Below are positions 1 through 8,038 of a stretch of DNA of 27,685 bases, piece by piece. Where the stretch lies: positions 1 through 27,685 of the forward strand of contig JAQTRA010000003.1 in assembly GCA_028712045.1 (NCBI GenBank), in the 5' to 3' direction. The notes under the pieces are model-generated. The model was not told the origin of the DNA and ran no database searches. It saw only the letters and a list, made by a program, of their open reading frames with translations. The translations under genes were made by a program, and so were the position numbers. This stretch comes from Candidatus Omnitrophota bacterium. Its GTDB lineage: Bacteria > Omnitrophota > Koll11 > Gygaellales > Profunditerraquicolaceae. Each line of letters starts with the position of its first letter. The first letter of the stretch is position 1.

Positions 1-195
1 GCCTTTAAATTCCCGGGAAAACTGCACGCGGATAAAACCTGAAAAATCATCCAGGTCTTTTTGCGTAATCGCGTCATTGTTAACTATCGCGACCACCTTA
101 TCTTCGGCAAAAACATAATGGCTCGGGTTTAAAACGCAAAATAAAACACTAAGATACAACCCGATGGCTAACTTAAAATTAATTATTTTCTTCAT
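1..195 (-). CDS. SurA-like periplasmic chaperone/peptidyl-prolyl isomerase, N-terminal part
   Basis: Only the first 65 codons lie in the window; the gene runs off the low-coordinate edge. The protein starts MKKIINFKLA, continues with a hydrophobic stretch and a likely signal-peptidase site after residue 30 (..YVFA|ED), and then shows DKVVAIVNNDAITQKDL. This pattern of a valine-rich strand, an N-D and IT..DL is typical of the SurA N-terminal chaperone domain just after the signal peptide. The expected role, by family, is folding of outer-membrane proteins in the periplasm. The ATG at 195 lies inside the last codons of mfd in another frame, so the two genes overlap by 17 bases and are probably co-transcribed. 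The isomerase domain is not visible, so it could also be a PrsA/PpiD-type relative. Confidence 0.75.
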   Translation of the reverse strand, partial: MKKIINFKLAIGLYLSVLFCVLNPSHYVFAEDKVVAIVNNDAITQKDLDDFSGFIRVQFSREFKG

Positions 196-2089
196 TAAAT
201 ACACCTGCTTTCTTAAAATTAACAATAGCTTCTTTAAGCAGCCGGCAGTAAAGATCAAAACCTACTGCGGCGATAAAGCCATGCTGTTGTTGGCCCAAAA
301 GGTTTCCGGCGCCGCGAATCTCAAGATCCTCCATGGCAATATTGAATCCTGAGCCTAAGTCACTATTGCTCTCAATTGCCTGCAGCCTTTTCTTAGCATC
401 TGCTTCCAGCAAGGCATTTTGAGGAATCATAAAATAAGCGTAAGCCGAACGGTTAAACCTGCCTACCCGGCCGCGTAACTGATGCAAATCGGATAAACCA
501 AACATCTGCGCGTTATTCACAATGATAGTATTCGCATTGGGAATATCAATTCCGGATTCAATAATCATGGTTGAGATTAAAACATCAATCTCGCCATTTA
601 TAAAATCTGACATTACTTTTTCTAACAACTTAGCCGGCATCTGGCCATGCGCCACAGCCATCCGCACATTAGCGGGTAAGCCCAGCGCCACTTTCTGCTT
701 AATTTTATCCAGGTTAAGAATACGATTATGTAAAAAGAAAACCTGGCCGTGGCGCGCCAACTCCCGCGAAATTGCCTGGGAGACTAAATCAGGGTCATAT
801 TCTACCACAACCGTCTTAATAGGCAACCTATTTTGCGGCGGCGTATTAATTACCGAAAAGTCTTTTGCTCCCATCAAACTCATATATAAAGTACGCGGAA
901 TTGGCGTAGCCGTTAAAACCAGTATATCGGTAGTAAGTTTAAGCTTTTTTAACTTTTCCTTAGCCTGGACACCAAAACGCTGTTCCTCATCAACAATAAC
1001 CAGGCCCAGATCCTTAAAACTTACATCTTCCGAAAGAAGCCGGTGCGTACCGATGACAATATCTACACTGCCCAGCTGTAAGTTTTTAATAATTTCGCTT
1101 TGCTCTTTTTGAGTTTTGAAACGGGAAAGCATCTGCACATTAACCGGAAAATTCTTTAACCGTTGAGTAAAATTCTTATAGTGTTGCTCAGCTAAAATTG
1201 TCGTGGGGACTAAATAAGCGACCTGCTTGTTATCCATTACCGCTTTAAACGCCGCCCGCATAGCTACCTCAGTCTTGCCATATCCGACGTCACCGCAAAG
1301 CAAGCGGTCCATCGGCTTAGTTGACTGCATATCCGCTTTAACCTCCTGCATCGCCTTAATCTGATCAGGAGTCTCGGAATAAGGAAATGTTTTTTCAAAA
1401 TCAAGCTGCCAATCCGTATCCGGCGAAAACTTAAAACCTGCGGATGCCAAACGCATTGCCTGCAAACCCAGCAACTCCCAGGCCATCTTCTGAATACCTT
1501 TACGCGCCCGCTGCTTGACCCTCTCCCACTCTTTATTTCCTAAACGATAAAGTTTGGGCTTACGGGCGCAAAAGGCAATATATTTCTGCACCAAATGCAT
1601 TGCCTCAACCGGAACATAAAGTTTTTCATTACGGTCGTATTCAATAACCAGATGATCTAAAAGACGATCCTGGAATTTAGCTTTTTGAATGCCCAAAAAC
1701 TTTCCCACACCATGCTGATTATGCACTACAAAATCACCGACATTTAAATCCACAAAATTCTTTAAGGGGAATTCTTCGCTAAATGCCGGATTTTTAATAC
1801 TGGTTGATTTCTTAAGGGGTAAAATAATAACAATATTATGCTGCCAAAGCGCCTGGCCATTGTCCGGATTAAATGTCTTCAGCGTTACGATTGTTTGATT
1901 ATCTAATTCAATACGGATAGGTAACTCAAAAGAAATCGGAAAAATATCAATAATCATCCCGCGGCGCGCGAAATCACTCTCAGCCAGAACCTGGTCTTGC
2001 CTTTTATAGCCAAAATCAACCAGGTTTTTAGACAATACCTCTAGGTCGATATTTTGCTGCAGATATAATTTGAGAGATTTAAATAGCAT
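179..2089 (-). CDS. mfd: Transcription-repair coupling factor Mfd, shortened form
   Basis: Superfamily 2 DNA translocase that removes stalled RNA polymerase and recruits nucleotide excision repair. From the ATG at 2089 (636 aa) I see the end of the UvrB-like region (GYKRQDQV 27-34, RGMIIDIFP 43-51), then directly the RNA-polymerase-interacting domain (from about 110), Walker A GDVGYGKT 266-273, DEEQ 367-370, TATPIPRT 393-400 and QLRGRVGR 537-544. Typical Mfd has about 1,050-1,150 residues. Missing here are the first part of the UvrB-like module, domain D3 and the C-terminal D7 domain: the protein stops soon after GFDLYCRLLKEA. An alternative GTG start at 2119 lies inside the palindrome at 2097-2155; I prefer the ATG. 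All motor motifs are intact, so a working translocase is plausible, but UvrA recruitment and autoinhibition should be altered. Confidence 0.88.
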   Translation of the reverse strand: MLFKSLKLYLQQNIDLEVLSKNLVDFGYKRQDQVLAESDFARRGMIIDIFPISFELPIRIELDNQTIVTLKTFNPDNGQALWQHNIVIILPLKKSTSIKNPAFSEEFPLKNFVDLNVGDFVVHNQHGVGKFLGIQKAKFQDRLLDHLVIEYDRNEKLYVPVEAMHLVQKYIAFCARKPKLYRLGNKEWERVKQRARKGIQKMAWELLGLQAMRLASAGFKFSPDTDWQLDFEKTFPYSETPDQIKAMQEVKADMQSTKPMDRLLCGDVGYGKTEVAMRAAFKAVMDNKQVAYLVPTTILAEQHYKNFTQRLKNFPVNVQMLSRFKTQKEQSEIIKNLQLGSVDIVIGTHRLLSEDVSFKDLGLVIVDEEQRFGVQAKEKLKKLKLTTDILVLTATPIPRTLYMSLMGAKDFSVINTPPQNRLPIKTVVVEYDPDLVSQAISRELARHGQVFFLHNRILNLDKIKQKVALGLPANVRMAVAHGQMPAKLLEKVMSDFINGEIDVLISTMIIESGIDIPNANTIIVNNAQMFGLSDLHQLRGRVGRFNRSAYAYFMIPQNALLEADAKKRLQAIESNSDLGSGFNIAMEDLEIRGAGNLLGQQQHGFIAAVGFDLYCRLLKEAIVNFKKAGVFNEENN

Positions 2090-2096
2090 AAATAAA

Positions 2097-2155
2097 GGGG
2101 ACGTCCTCTTTGGGGACACCCTATGAAATAGGGTGTCCCTTTGGAGGACGTCCCC
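2097..2155. repeat. Nested palindrome of REP type at the secDF-mfd junction
   Basis: An outer 12-bp arm (GGGGACGTCCTC, 2097-2108, against 2144-2155) and an inner 12-bp arm (GGGACACCCTAT, 2113-2124, against 2128-2139) are separated by unpaired TTTG on both sides, with a 3-base loop. All 24 arm bases are paired. It starts 10 bases after the secDF stop codon and runs into the apparent 5' end of mfd. It could act as a terminator or processing hairpin, but there is no T-run on either side, and the shape resembles palindromes moved by REP-associated transposases. No transposase gene is present here. Confidence 0.7.
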
Positions 2156-2165
2156 CTATTCCCTT

Positions 2166-4367
2166 CTATTTGGAACCTTTGCGGCTCCAAGCCAATACTA
2201 AAGGTGAAGCAATAAAAACCGTAGAATACACACCGGAGATAAAACCCACAAATAAAGCAAAGGCGAAATTACTTAAAACCTCGCCACCATAAAGTAATAA
2301 CGAGATAACCACCAGAAGCGTTACCCCGGAAGTAAGCAATGTCCGCGCCAAGGTTTGGTTTACGCTTAAATTAATCAATTCCTTTAATGGAAGCTTGCGA
2401 TTTAAACGGGCATTTTCACGCACCCGGTCATAAATAACAATAGTATCGTTAATCGAATAACCAGCGATAGTTAAAAAAGCAGTGACGCTTAAAAGGTCAA
2501 TCTGGCGGTTAGTAATCACCAGGAAACCTAAGGCCACTAATACGTCGTGTAAAATAGCAATTACGCCTGCCGCCGCAAAGTTTATATGTTTAAACCTGAA
2601 GCTGACATAAACCAAAATCCCCACCAAAGACCAGATTAAAGCTGCGATAGCTTTACTTTTCAGGTGCTTTCCTGCCACCGGCCCAACTCGCTCAATCCTT
2701 AATATCTGGATATCCTCATTGGGAAAATTCTCTTTTAGTTTATCCGTTAATATCTGATTTTTATCTTCCGAAGTACGGATCAGAATAACTTTGGGGTTAT
2801 CCTTAAACTGCTGGATAGTGGCATCGGCTAAATTTATATCTTTTAATACCTGGCGCACCTTATCCACTGCAGGAGGAGTCTTAAAACTATACTCCTGCAG
2901 CTGGCCTCCGGCAAAATCAATACCATAGGCTGCTGGCCCTTTCTTAACGTACGAAAAAAGCCCAACCGCAATAACAATAATTGATAAACAATAAAATATT
3001 TTTCTTTTGCCAATAAAATCAAGTTTAGTTTCACCAATAAACTTAAGCATGGGCAAACTTTTGAGCCAGCCTAAATTAAGTAAAAGCTCAAAAATTACCC
3101 GGGTAACCACGATAGCCGTGAACATACTGGCTAACAAACCAATGGTCAAGGTAACCGCAAAACCACGGATAGGCCCGGTACCAAACTGAAACAATAAAAA
3201 CGCCGCAATTAGAGTAGTAAGATTGGAATCAAATATTGCACTAAAAGCGCGTGAATAACCATTGCCGATAGCAGTGCGTAAATTCCTTCCCGCAGCTATC
3301 TCTTCCCGGATGCGCTCGTTAATTAAAACGTTAGCGTCCACCGCCATACCTAAAGATAAAGCAATACCGGCAATACCCGGAAGGGTCAGGGTTGCGGATA
3401 TTCCCGGAAATAAAACCGGCAATAAACCTAACCCGCCAAGGATCATCAAAAGGTTCAGCAATAAAGCAACATCACTGACTAACCCCGCCAAAAGATAATA
3501 CCCGGCCATAAAAATAAAAACTAAAAGCCCGCCGATTAGAGCAGCTTTCACGCCTTTATTGATCGAATCCTGGCCTAAAAGCGGGCCGACAGTCCTTTCT
3601 TCTTCAACATACATCGGCGCAGGTAAAGCACCCACTCTTAAAATAAGGGCTAAATCCTGCGCAGCCTGGGCATCAAACCGTCCGGTAATTACTGCTTCGC
3701 CGGAGGGGATAGCTTCTCTAATCCGCGGAGCAGATTGAACTTTACCATCTAACACAATCGCCAAACGGCTACCAACATTAGCCGCAGTTATCTCGGCAAA
3801 TTTTTTAGCGCCGGCAGCATTAAACTGTAAAGCCACAATCGGCTCATTAAATTGGCTCTGATCAAAACGAACTGAAGCGTTAGTTAAAGCATCACCGACT
3901 AACACCGCCTGTTTAACCAGTAACAACGGTTCATTCTCATCAAGAGTATATTTTAATTCAAAACCATCAGCGATATTACCGGCAAGAGCATCCTTAAGCT
4001 TATTAGTATCGTTAGAAACAATTTTAAACTCCAGCATGGCAGTCTTGCCAATAAGATCAATGGCCCGCTGCCGGTCAGTAACGCCGGGCAATTGCACAAC
4101 AATTTCATCAATACCTTGCTTTTGGATAGAAGTTTCCCTGACCCCAAATTCATCAATCCGGTTACGGATTATCTCTATTGCCCGATCGCAAGCATCAAGT
4201 TTTGCCTGGCCCTCAAGATGGCTGGTATCAACTTTAAGTAAAAGATGCATCCCGCCCTGTAAATCCAGGCCGAGATTAATGCGCTTAGATAAAGGAAAGG
4301 TATAGAAAGCGCACAACCCGACAATTCCTAAGATAAGTAGAATTTTGTAGATCAGTTTTCTTTCCAT
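2166..4367 (-). CDS. secDF: Fused protein translocase subunit SecDF
   Basis: One 733-residue protein joins SecD and SecF, the membrane proteins that use the proton gradient to pull exported proteins through SecYEG. The SecD half begins with one membrane helix, then NLGLDLQGGMHLLL and a periplasmic domain with RIDEFGV and VQLPGV; a helical block containing GMAVDANVLINERIREE follows. The SecF half starts near residue 440 (LDFIGKRKIFY), with YGIDFAGG and a second block containing TIAGYSINDTIVIYDRVREN. Twelve membrane helices are expected. Fusion into one chain occurs in several phyla; separate secD and secF is the Escherichia coli state. yajC lies immediately upstream, the usual partner. Start is supported by AGGAG ahead of the ATG. 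Confidence 0.96.
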   Translation of the reverse strand: MERKLIYKILLILGIVGLCAFYTFPLSKRINLGLDLQGGMHLLLKVDTSHLEGQAKLDACDRAIEIIRNRIDEFGVRETSIQKQGIDEIVVQLPGVTDRQRAIDLIGKTAMLEFKIVSNDTNKLKDALAGNIADGFELKYTLDENEPLLLVKQAVLVGDALTNASVRFDQSQFNEPIVALQFNAAGAKKFAEITAANVGSRLAIVLDGKVQSAPRIREAIPSGEAVITGRFDAQAAQDLALILRVGALPAPMYVEEERTVGPLLGQDSINKGVKAALIGGLLVFIFMAGYYLLAGLVSDVALLLNLLMILGGLGLLPVLFPGISATLTLPGIAGIALSLGMAVDANVLINERIREEIAAGRNLRTAIGNGYSRAFSAIFDSNLTTLIAAFLLFQFGTGPIRGFAVTLTIGLLASMFTAIVVTRVIFELLLNLGWLKSLPMLKFIGETKLDFIGKRKIFYCLSIIVIAVGLFSYVKKGPAAYGIDFAGGQLQEYSFKTPPAVDKVRQVLKDINLADATIQQFKDNPKVILIRTSEDKNQILTDKLKENFPNEDIQILRIERVGPVAGKHLKSKAIAALIWSLVGILVYVSFRFKHINFAAAGVIAILHDVLVALGFLVITNRQIDLLSVTAFLTIAGYSINDTIVIYDRVRENARLNRKLPLKELINLSVNQTLARTLLTSGVTLLVVISLLLYGGEVLSNFAFALFVGFISGVYSTVFIASPLVLAWSRKGSK

Positions 4368-4394
4368 TGATTAAAACTCCTGTTTTTAAACTTC

Positions 4395-4682
4395 TTAAGC
4401 GTTTTGCGGCTTTTTAATATAAGCTACGCTGCTTTTCTCAATCTCGATTTTAACATTATCATCAACACGTAAGGTTAAGGTTTTGTCCTTAACATTAACC
4501 ACCGTGCCATGAATACCGCCTAAAGTAACGATATCATCATTTTTACTTACGCCTGCCAGCATCTTCTGATGAGCCTTTTCTTTTTGTTTCTGCGGGCGAA
4601 TAAGCAGAAAATAAAAAATAATGAAGATTAAGGCTAACGGAAAAAGCTGCACTAACGGATTAGCTACAGTTTGTTGTGGCAT
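4395..4682 (-). CDS. yajC: Preprotein translocase accessory protein YajC
   Basis: This small 95-residue membrane protein belongs to the SecDF-YajC subcomplex of the export machinery. It has one N-terminal helix (about residues 10-28, rich in L, I and F) ending in the diagnostic LLIRPQKQKEK, then a soluble domain with DDIVTLGGIHGTVV and KIEIEKSSVAYI, as in the family. AAGGAG lies just upstream of the ATG. It sits directly before secDF, the standard order, and just after rpsP, which is less usual. Length and motifs are normal. Confidence 0.96.
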   Translation of the reverse strand: MPQQTVANPLVQLFPLALIFIIFYFLLIRPQKQKEKAHQKMLAGVSKNDDIVTLGGIHGTVVNVKDKTLTLRVDDNVKIEIEKSSVAYIKKPQNA

Positions 4683-4700
4683 TTTGTTGCTCCTTTGATT

Positions 4701-4937
4701 TTATTTGTCTTTTTTTAATAAACTCTTCACGGTCACCGATAACTGCGCCCCGTTTTTTACCCAATGCGCAATACGCTCTTTCTTAAGCACCGCCACTCCG
4801 GTTGCCGGTTTATAATAACCTAATTCTTCGATCATCCGGCTGTCCCGGCCTTTGCGCTCATCAAATACCGTCACGCGAAAATGCGGTTTACCTTTGGGAT
4901 TTTTTCCGATCCTTCTCAAACGAATATGTACGGCCAT
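4701..4937 (-). CDS. rpsP: 30S ribosomal protein S16
   Basis: At 78 residues it has the usual length for S16. The N-terminus MAVHIRLRRIGKNPKGKPHFRV-type pattern (basic, with PHFRVTV) and the central ERKGRDSRMIEELGYYKP-type block are diagnostic. It assembles into the 30S subunit body on 16S rRNA. The start has a good Shine-Dalgarno, AAGGAG, inside the 15-base gap after trpE. Its common neighbours rimM, trmD and rplS are absent; instead it lies between trpE and yajC-secDF, so its expression may be tied to a long mixed operon starting at recA. Confidence 0.97.
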   Translation of the reverse strand: MAVHIRLRRIGKNPKGKPHFRVTVFDERKGRDSRMIEELGYYKPATGVAVLKKERIAHWVKNGAQLSVTVKSLLKKDK

Positions 4938-4952
4938 TAAACTGCTCCTTTC

Positions 4953-6431
4953 TTATCCTCTAATTGCTTCCAGCATAGCTTTAGCTTTATTCACTGATTC
5001 CTGATATTCTTTTTCCGGAACAGAGTCAGCGACAATCCCTCCTCCGGCCTGGACATAAGCAAACCCATCTTTTAAAACTATTGTCCGGATGGCAATGCAA
5101 GTATCCAGATTATGCGAAAAACTAAAATATCCGATTGCCCCGGCATATAACGAACGCCTTAAACTTTCCAGTTCATCAATAATCTCCATGGCGCGGATCT
5201 TCGGCGCCCCGGAAACAGTACCGGCCGGGAAAGCGGATTTCAGTACATCATAGATATCAAACCTTTTTTTGTCAAGTACCGCGCTTACTTCGCTGACTAA
5301 ATGCATAACATGCGAATATTTTTCGACCCGCATAAAATCACTTACTTTAACCTTACCGGGCTGGCTTATCCGGCCCAAATCATTCCTGCCTAAATCTACC
5401 AACATCAAATGTTCAGCCCGCTCTTTTTCATCATTAACCAGTTCTTGCTCAAGCCGTAAATCGTCTGCCGCATTCCTGCCTCTCGGACGTGTCCCGGCAA
5501 TCGGCCGTGTCTGGACTATTCCATCCTCACAACGCACCAGCATCTCTGGACTTGAGCCAATAATAAAAAAATCCTTAAGTTTTAAAAAATACATATACGG
5601 TGAAGGATTAAGCCGGCGTAAAGCGCGATAAATCCGAAAAGGGTCTTTTGGCGTCTTAACTTTAAAACGCTGGGATAATACGACCTGAATAATATCCCCT
5701 TTTTTTATATACTCTTTGGCCTGTTTAACTATTTTGATAAAAGCGGATTTTTTAAGATTGCTGCTCGGCTGAGAACTTTCAACTAAAGCATCCGGCTTAT
5801 CCTGGATAGCAAAACAATTAAAATCATTATGTACTGATTCGATCTTTTTAACTGCCTGTTCATAGAGCTTTTTCTTATCCAGGCTATTGGAGGATTTTGG
5901 CAGGATAACATCATTGACAATCTTAATGGTATGATTAAGCCGGTCAAAAATAAGTAAACTGTTGGCTAAAATCAGCAAGGTATCCGGGATTTTAAGCGTA
6001 TCTTTATTTTTATCCGGGATATTTTCAACGAATCTCACTGCGTCATAACCAATATAACCTACCAAACCTCCGTAAAAACGCGGTAAACCCGCAATTTCCA
6101 CAGTACGGAAATCCTGCATTATTTTTTTAATTTCATCAAATGGCGTTTGGCTGGTTACAAAACTTTTAGTTTTATGCTTTTGGCAATCAATAATCTGAAT
6201 ATTCTTGCCCCGGCTTTTAAAAATTAGCTTCGGGTCAAAACCTAGAAAAGAATACCGGGCAATCTTTTCCTGCCCCTCTACAGATTCCAGTAAAAAAGCA
6301 TAGTCACCATGTTTAATCTTCAGATAAGCAGAAACCGGCGTATCCAGGTCAGCGTTAATCTCCTTATAAACCGGGATTACGTTTGCCTTTTTGCTATATT
6401 CTAAAAATTCACTTAAACTTGGCTTAATCAT
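4953..6431 (-). CDS. trpE: Anthranilate synthase component I
   Basis: TrpE makes anthranilate from chorismate, using ammonia from the TrpG glutaminase; it is the first committed step to tryptophan. The N-terminal domain carries LLES at residues 47-50, the tryptophan-binding feedback motif that argues against PabB or menaquinone isochorismate synthases. The catalytic domain shows [35 protein letters not shown] and the C-terminal [18 protein letters not shown] block. I use the ATG at 6431, whose A is shared with the hisI stop (TAATG coupling), giving 492 residues; an in-frame TTG at 6455 has its GGAG too close. No trpG or other trp gene is nearby, so the glutaminase partner must be encoded elsewhere. 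Confidence 0.94.
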   Translation of the reverse strand: MIKPSLSEFLEYSKKANVIPVYKEINADLDTPVSAYLKIKHGDYAFLLESVEGQEKIARYSFLGFDPKLIFKSRGKNIQIIDCQKHKTKSFVTSQTPFDEIKKIMQDFRTVEIAGLPRFYGGLVGYIGYDAVRFVENIPDKNKDTLKIPDTLLILANSLLIFDRLNHTIKIVNDVILPKSSNSLDKKKLYEQAVKKIESVHNDFNCFAIQDKPDALVESSQPSSNLKKSAFIKIVKQAKEYIKKGDIIQVVLSQRFKVKTPKDPFRIYRALRRLNPSPYMYFLKLKDFFIIGSSPEMLVRCEDGIVQTRPIAGTRPRGRNAADDLRLEQELVNDEKERAEHLMLVDLGRNDLGRISQPGKVKVSDFMRVEKYSHVMHLVSEVSAVLDKKRFDIYDVLKSAFPAGTVSGAPKIRAMEIIDELESLRRSLYAGAIGYFSFSHNLDTCIAIRTIVLKDGFAYVQAGGGIVADSVPEKEYQESVNKAKAMLEAIRG

Positions 6432-6763
6432 TACTTGATCTTGCGGTAAAAACAACTCCGATTACCGGTGTGGCAGGCTGCCCCTAATTGGCGCACTTTA
6501 ATTAAAAGCGCATCCTTATCGCAATCATAAGCCACTGATTTGATAAATTGAAAGTGCCCGCTGGTTAATCCTTTGACCCAATATTCTTTCCGGGAACGCG
6601 ACCAAAAACAACTTTTACCTAATTTTAAACTCCGGCGTAAGGATTCCTTATTCATATAAGCAACCATTAATACTTCGCTGTTCTTATAATCCTGAATAAT
6701 CGCCGGGATTAATCCGTTTTTATCAAACTTTAAGGAACCTAATTTAAATTTTATTTTTTTCAT
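6431..6763 (-). CDS. hisI: Phosphoribosyl-AMP cyclohydrolase
   Basis: HisI opens the purine ring of phosphoribosyl-AMP in histidine synthesis. The 110-residue protein is the single-domain form, without the HisE pyrophosphohydrolase. Motifs seen: [10 protein letters not shown] near the N-terminus, SGHFQF, and the metal-binding C-terminal block [11 protein letters not shown] followed by [12 protein letters not shown], with the conserved aspartates and cysteines present. The start codon overlaps the hisF stop as ATGA, and its stop overlaps trpE, so translation is probably coupled on both sides. HisE is not in the window and must be elsewhere. Confidence 0.95.
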   Translation of the reverse strand: MKKIKFKLGSLKFDKNGLIPAIIQDYKNSEVLMVAYMNKESLRRSLKLGKSCFWSRSRKEYWVKGLTSGHFQFIKSVAYDCDKDALLIKVRQLGAACHTGNRSCFYRKIK

Positions 6764-7515
6764 AATCTTATTGCTACCCCTTTCTGCTTTAGGTAGTCTT
6801 TAACTTGGCCTACAGAATATTCCGAGTAGTGAAAAAGCGAAGCCGCTAAAGCAGCGTCTGCTCCGGCCTGGGTAAAAACATTATAGAAATCTTCCAGTTT
6901 TCCGGCGCCGCCGGAAGCAATCACCGGAATGTTCACTTTAGCGGTTACTGCTTTGGTTAATTCCAGGTCATAGCCGTTTTTTGTGCCATCATAATCCATG
7001 CTGGTTAAAAGGATTTCCCCGGCGCCTAAGCGGGCAACTTTTTCGGCCCAAACCAAAGCATTGATCCCCGTTGGGGTCCGGCCGCCATTAATATAAACCT
7101 CCCAGATATTACCCTCTTTTTTAGCATCAATCGCCACAACAATACATTGGCTGCCGAATTTTTTCGCCGCGCTGCTGATTAGTTCCGGAAACTTAACTGC
7201 CTGAGTATTAATGGATACTTTTTCAGCGCCCGCATTTAAAATATTTTTTACATCCGCGATATCTCCCACGCCGCCGCCGACTGTAAAAGGCAGGAAAATA
7301 TTGCGGGCTATTTTTTCAACTAAAGCCAGTAAGGTTTTGCGGTTTTCAAAACTAGCGGTAATATCCAAAAAAGTAAGCTCATCAGCTCCCTGGGCATCAT
7401 AAGCCTTAGCCACTTCAACCGGATCCCCGGCATCGCGTAAGCCCAAAAATTTAACCCCTTTGACTACGCGGCCTTCTTTAATATCTAAACATGGAATAAT
7501 GCGTTTAGTAAGCAT
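6760..7515 (-). CDS. hisF: Imidazole glycerol phosphate synthase, cyclase subunit
   Basis: HisF forms imidazole glycerol phosphate and AICAR from PRFAR, using ammonia delivered by HisH. It is a (beta/alpha)8 barrel of normal length (251 aa). The catalytic aspartates are visible: D11 in [16 protein letters not shown] and D130 in VVAIDAKK. Phosphate-binding glycines appear in FTVGGGVGD and VIASGGAGK. It is separated from its partner hisH by hisA and by a lipoprotein gene, which breaks the usual hisHAF row. The ATG at 7515 follows a 56-base gap holding a weak imperfect hairpin. Confidence 0.97.
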   Translation of the reverse strand: MLTKRIIPCLDIKEGRVVKGVKFLGLRDAGDPVEVAKAYDAQGADELTFLDITASFENRKTLLALVEKIARNIFLPFTVGGGVGDIADVKNILNAGAEKVSINTQAVKFPELISSAAKKFGSQCIVVAIDAKKEGNIWEVYINGGRTPTGINALVWAEKVARLGAGEILLTSMDYDGTKNGYDLELTKAVTAKVNIPVIASGGAGKLEDFYNVFTQAGADAALAASLFHYSEYSVGQVKDYLKQKGVAIRL

Positions 7516-7522
7516 AGCTTTG

Positions 7523-7564
7523 CACTCATCCTGGCCCTAAACTAATAGAGCAGAACCACGAGTG
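7523..7564. other. Weak imperfect hairpin upstream of hisF
   Basis: CACTC (7523-7527) can pair with GAGTG (7560-7564) and TGG with CCA further in, leaving a large loop. It fills most of the gap between the lipoprotein gene and hisF. No convincing promoter is visible here. It may be a processing or weak regulatory hairpin, or chance. Confidence 0.25.
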
Positions 7565-7571
7565 GGTAACC

Positions 7572-7979
7572 TTACTTTACTTTCTTCTCCAGATATACTT
7601 TTAAAGCTGTCCAAGTCTTTTCGCCGACCTTGCCATCCGCGGAAAGATTATTGGCTTTCTGAAAATCCCTGATTGCCTGGCGGCTTTTTTTACCAATTTT
7701 ACCATCAACCGTTCCGGAATAATAACCGGCATTTTTTAAAGCCGTTTGAATTTGCTTGGCATCTGGCTGCCCTTTAACCTCAGGTAACTCACTGCTTAAT
7801 GCTGACTGATCCAAACTACCTGCCTCTTCAACTTTAGCTGGTTCCTGTGATTCCAGTGCTGAAACCTGGTTTCTCAAACCCTGAATTTCCAAATCCTTGT
7901 TCTTGCGAGCGGTAAAACAACCACTTAAAGAAATAACAAAAATCACTACTAACCCCAACAACCATACTCTCTTTCCCAT
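7572..7979 (-). CDS. Lipoprotein with peptidoglycan-binding domain
   Basis: A 135-residue protein with a lipoprotein signal (hydrophobic residues 5-17, lipobox LSGC with Cys21), a short segment with heptad-like leucines (about 28-45), a flexible acidic linker and a C-terminal PG_binding_1 domain (about 70-132). The domain shows IQTALKNAGYYSG, VDGKIGKKSRQAIRDFQ and LSADGKVGEKTWTAL, the usual three-helix repeat. It probably anchors a membrane to the cell wall; the exact role is unknown. It interrupts the histidine genes between hisA and hisF. Its start is preceded by GGAGG, and immediately before that by the two-hairpin element at 7985-8038, so its translation may be regulated separately from the his genes. 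Confidence 0.88.
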   Translation of the reverse strand: MGKRVWLLGLVVIFVISLSGCFTARKNKDLEIQGLRNQVSALESQEPAKVEEAGSLDQSALSSELPEVKGQPDAKQIQTALKNAGYYSGTVDGKIGKKSRQAIRDFQKANNLSADGKVGEKTWTALKVYLEKKVK

Positions 7980-7984
7980 ATACC

Positions 7985-8038
7985 CCTCCTTGTTTACCTA
8001 AACACACCCGCGCAATTCCAATTAGCGCGGGGTGTTTT
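7985..8038 (-). promoter_or_regulatory. Two-hairpin leader element, copy 1 (before the lipoprotein gene)
   Basis: Reading the minus strand, hairpin 1 pairs ACAC-CCGCGC with GCGCGG-GTGT with one bulged base and an 11-base AU-rich loop (8004-8035). Hairpin 2, TGTTT-AGGT-AAACA (7991-8004), follows at once, and its last bases run into AAGGAGG, the ribosome-binding site of the lipoprotein gene. Hairpin 1 starts just after the hisA stop codon. The same 54-base layout recurs before smc at 19909-19962. On the opposite strand it resembles a terminator with a T-rich tail, but no gene is read that way here. Confidence 0.6.

Noticed and set aside
1..195. C-terminal D7 domain of Mfd continuing in another frame after its stop
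   Set aside because: The overlapping frame has its own start, a signal peptide and a SurA-like N-terminus, not Mfd sequence.
522..1112. Plus-strand open frame of 196 codons inside mfd
   Set aside because: It is the antisense shadow of strong helicase motifs and has no recognisable domain or ribosome-binding site; other long plus-strand frames opposite secDF, alaS, smc and glgC were rejected likewise.
2110..2292. Plus-strand open frame running from the palindrome into the end of secDF
   Set aside because: It begins in the palindrome with TTG and is antisense to conserved SecF codons.
7985..8038. Known guanidine-II (mini-ykkC) riboswitch, which also has two tandem hairpins before a ribosome-binding site
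   Set aside because: The loops lack the conserved ACGR motif, and hairpin sizes and the downstream genes do not fit.
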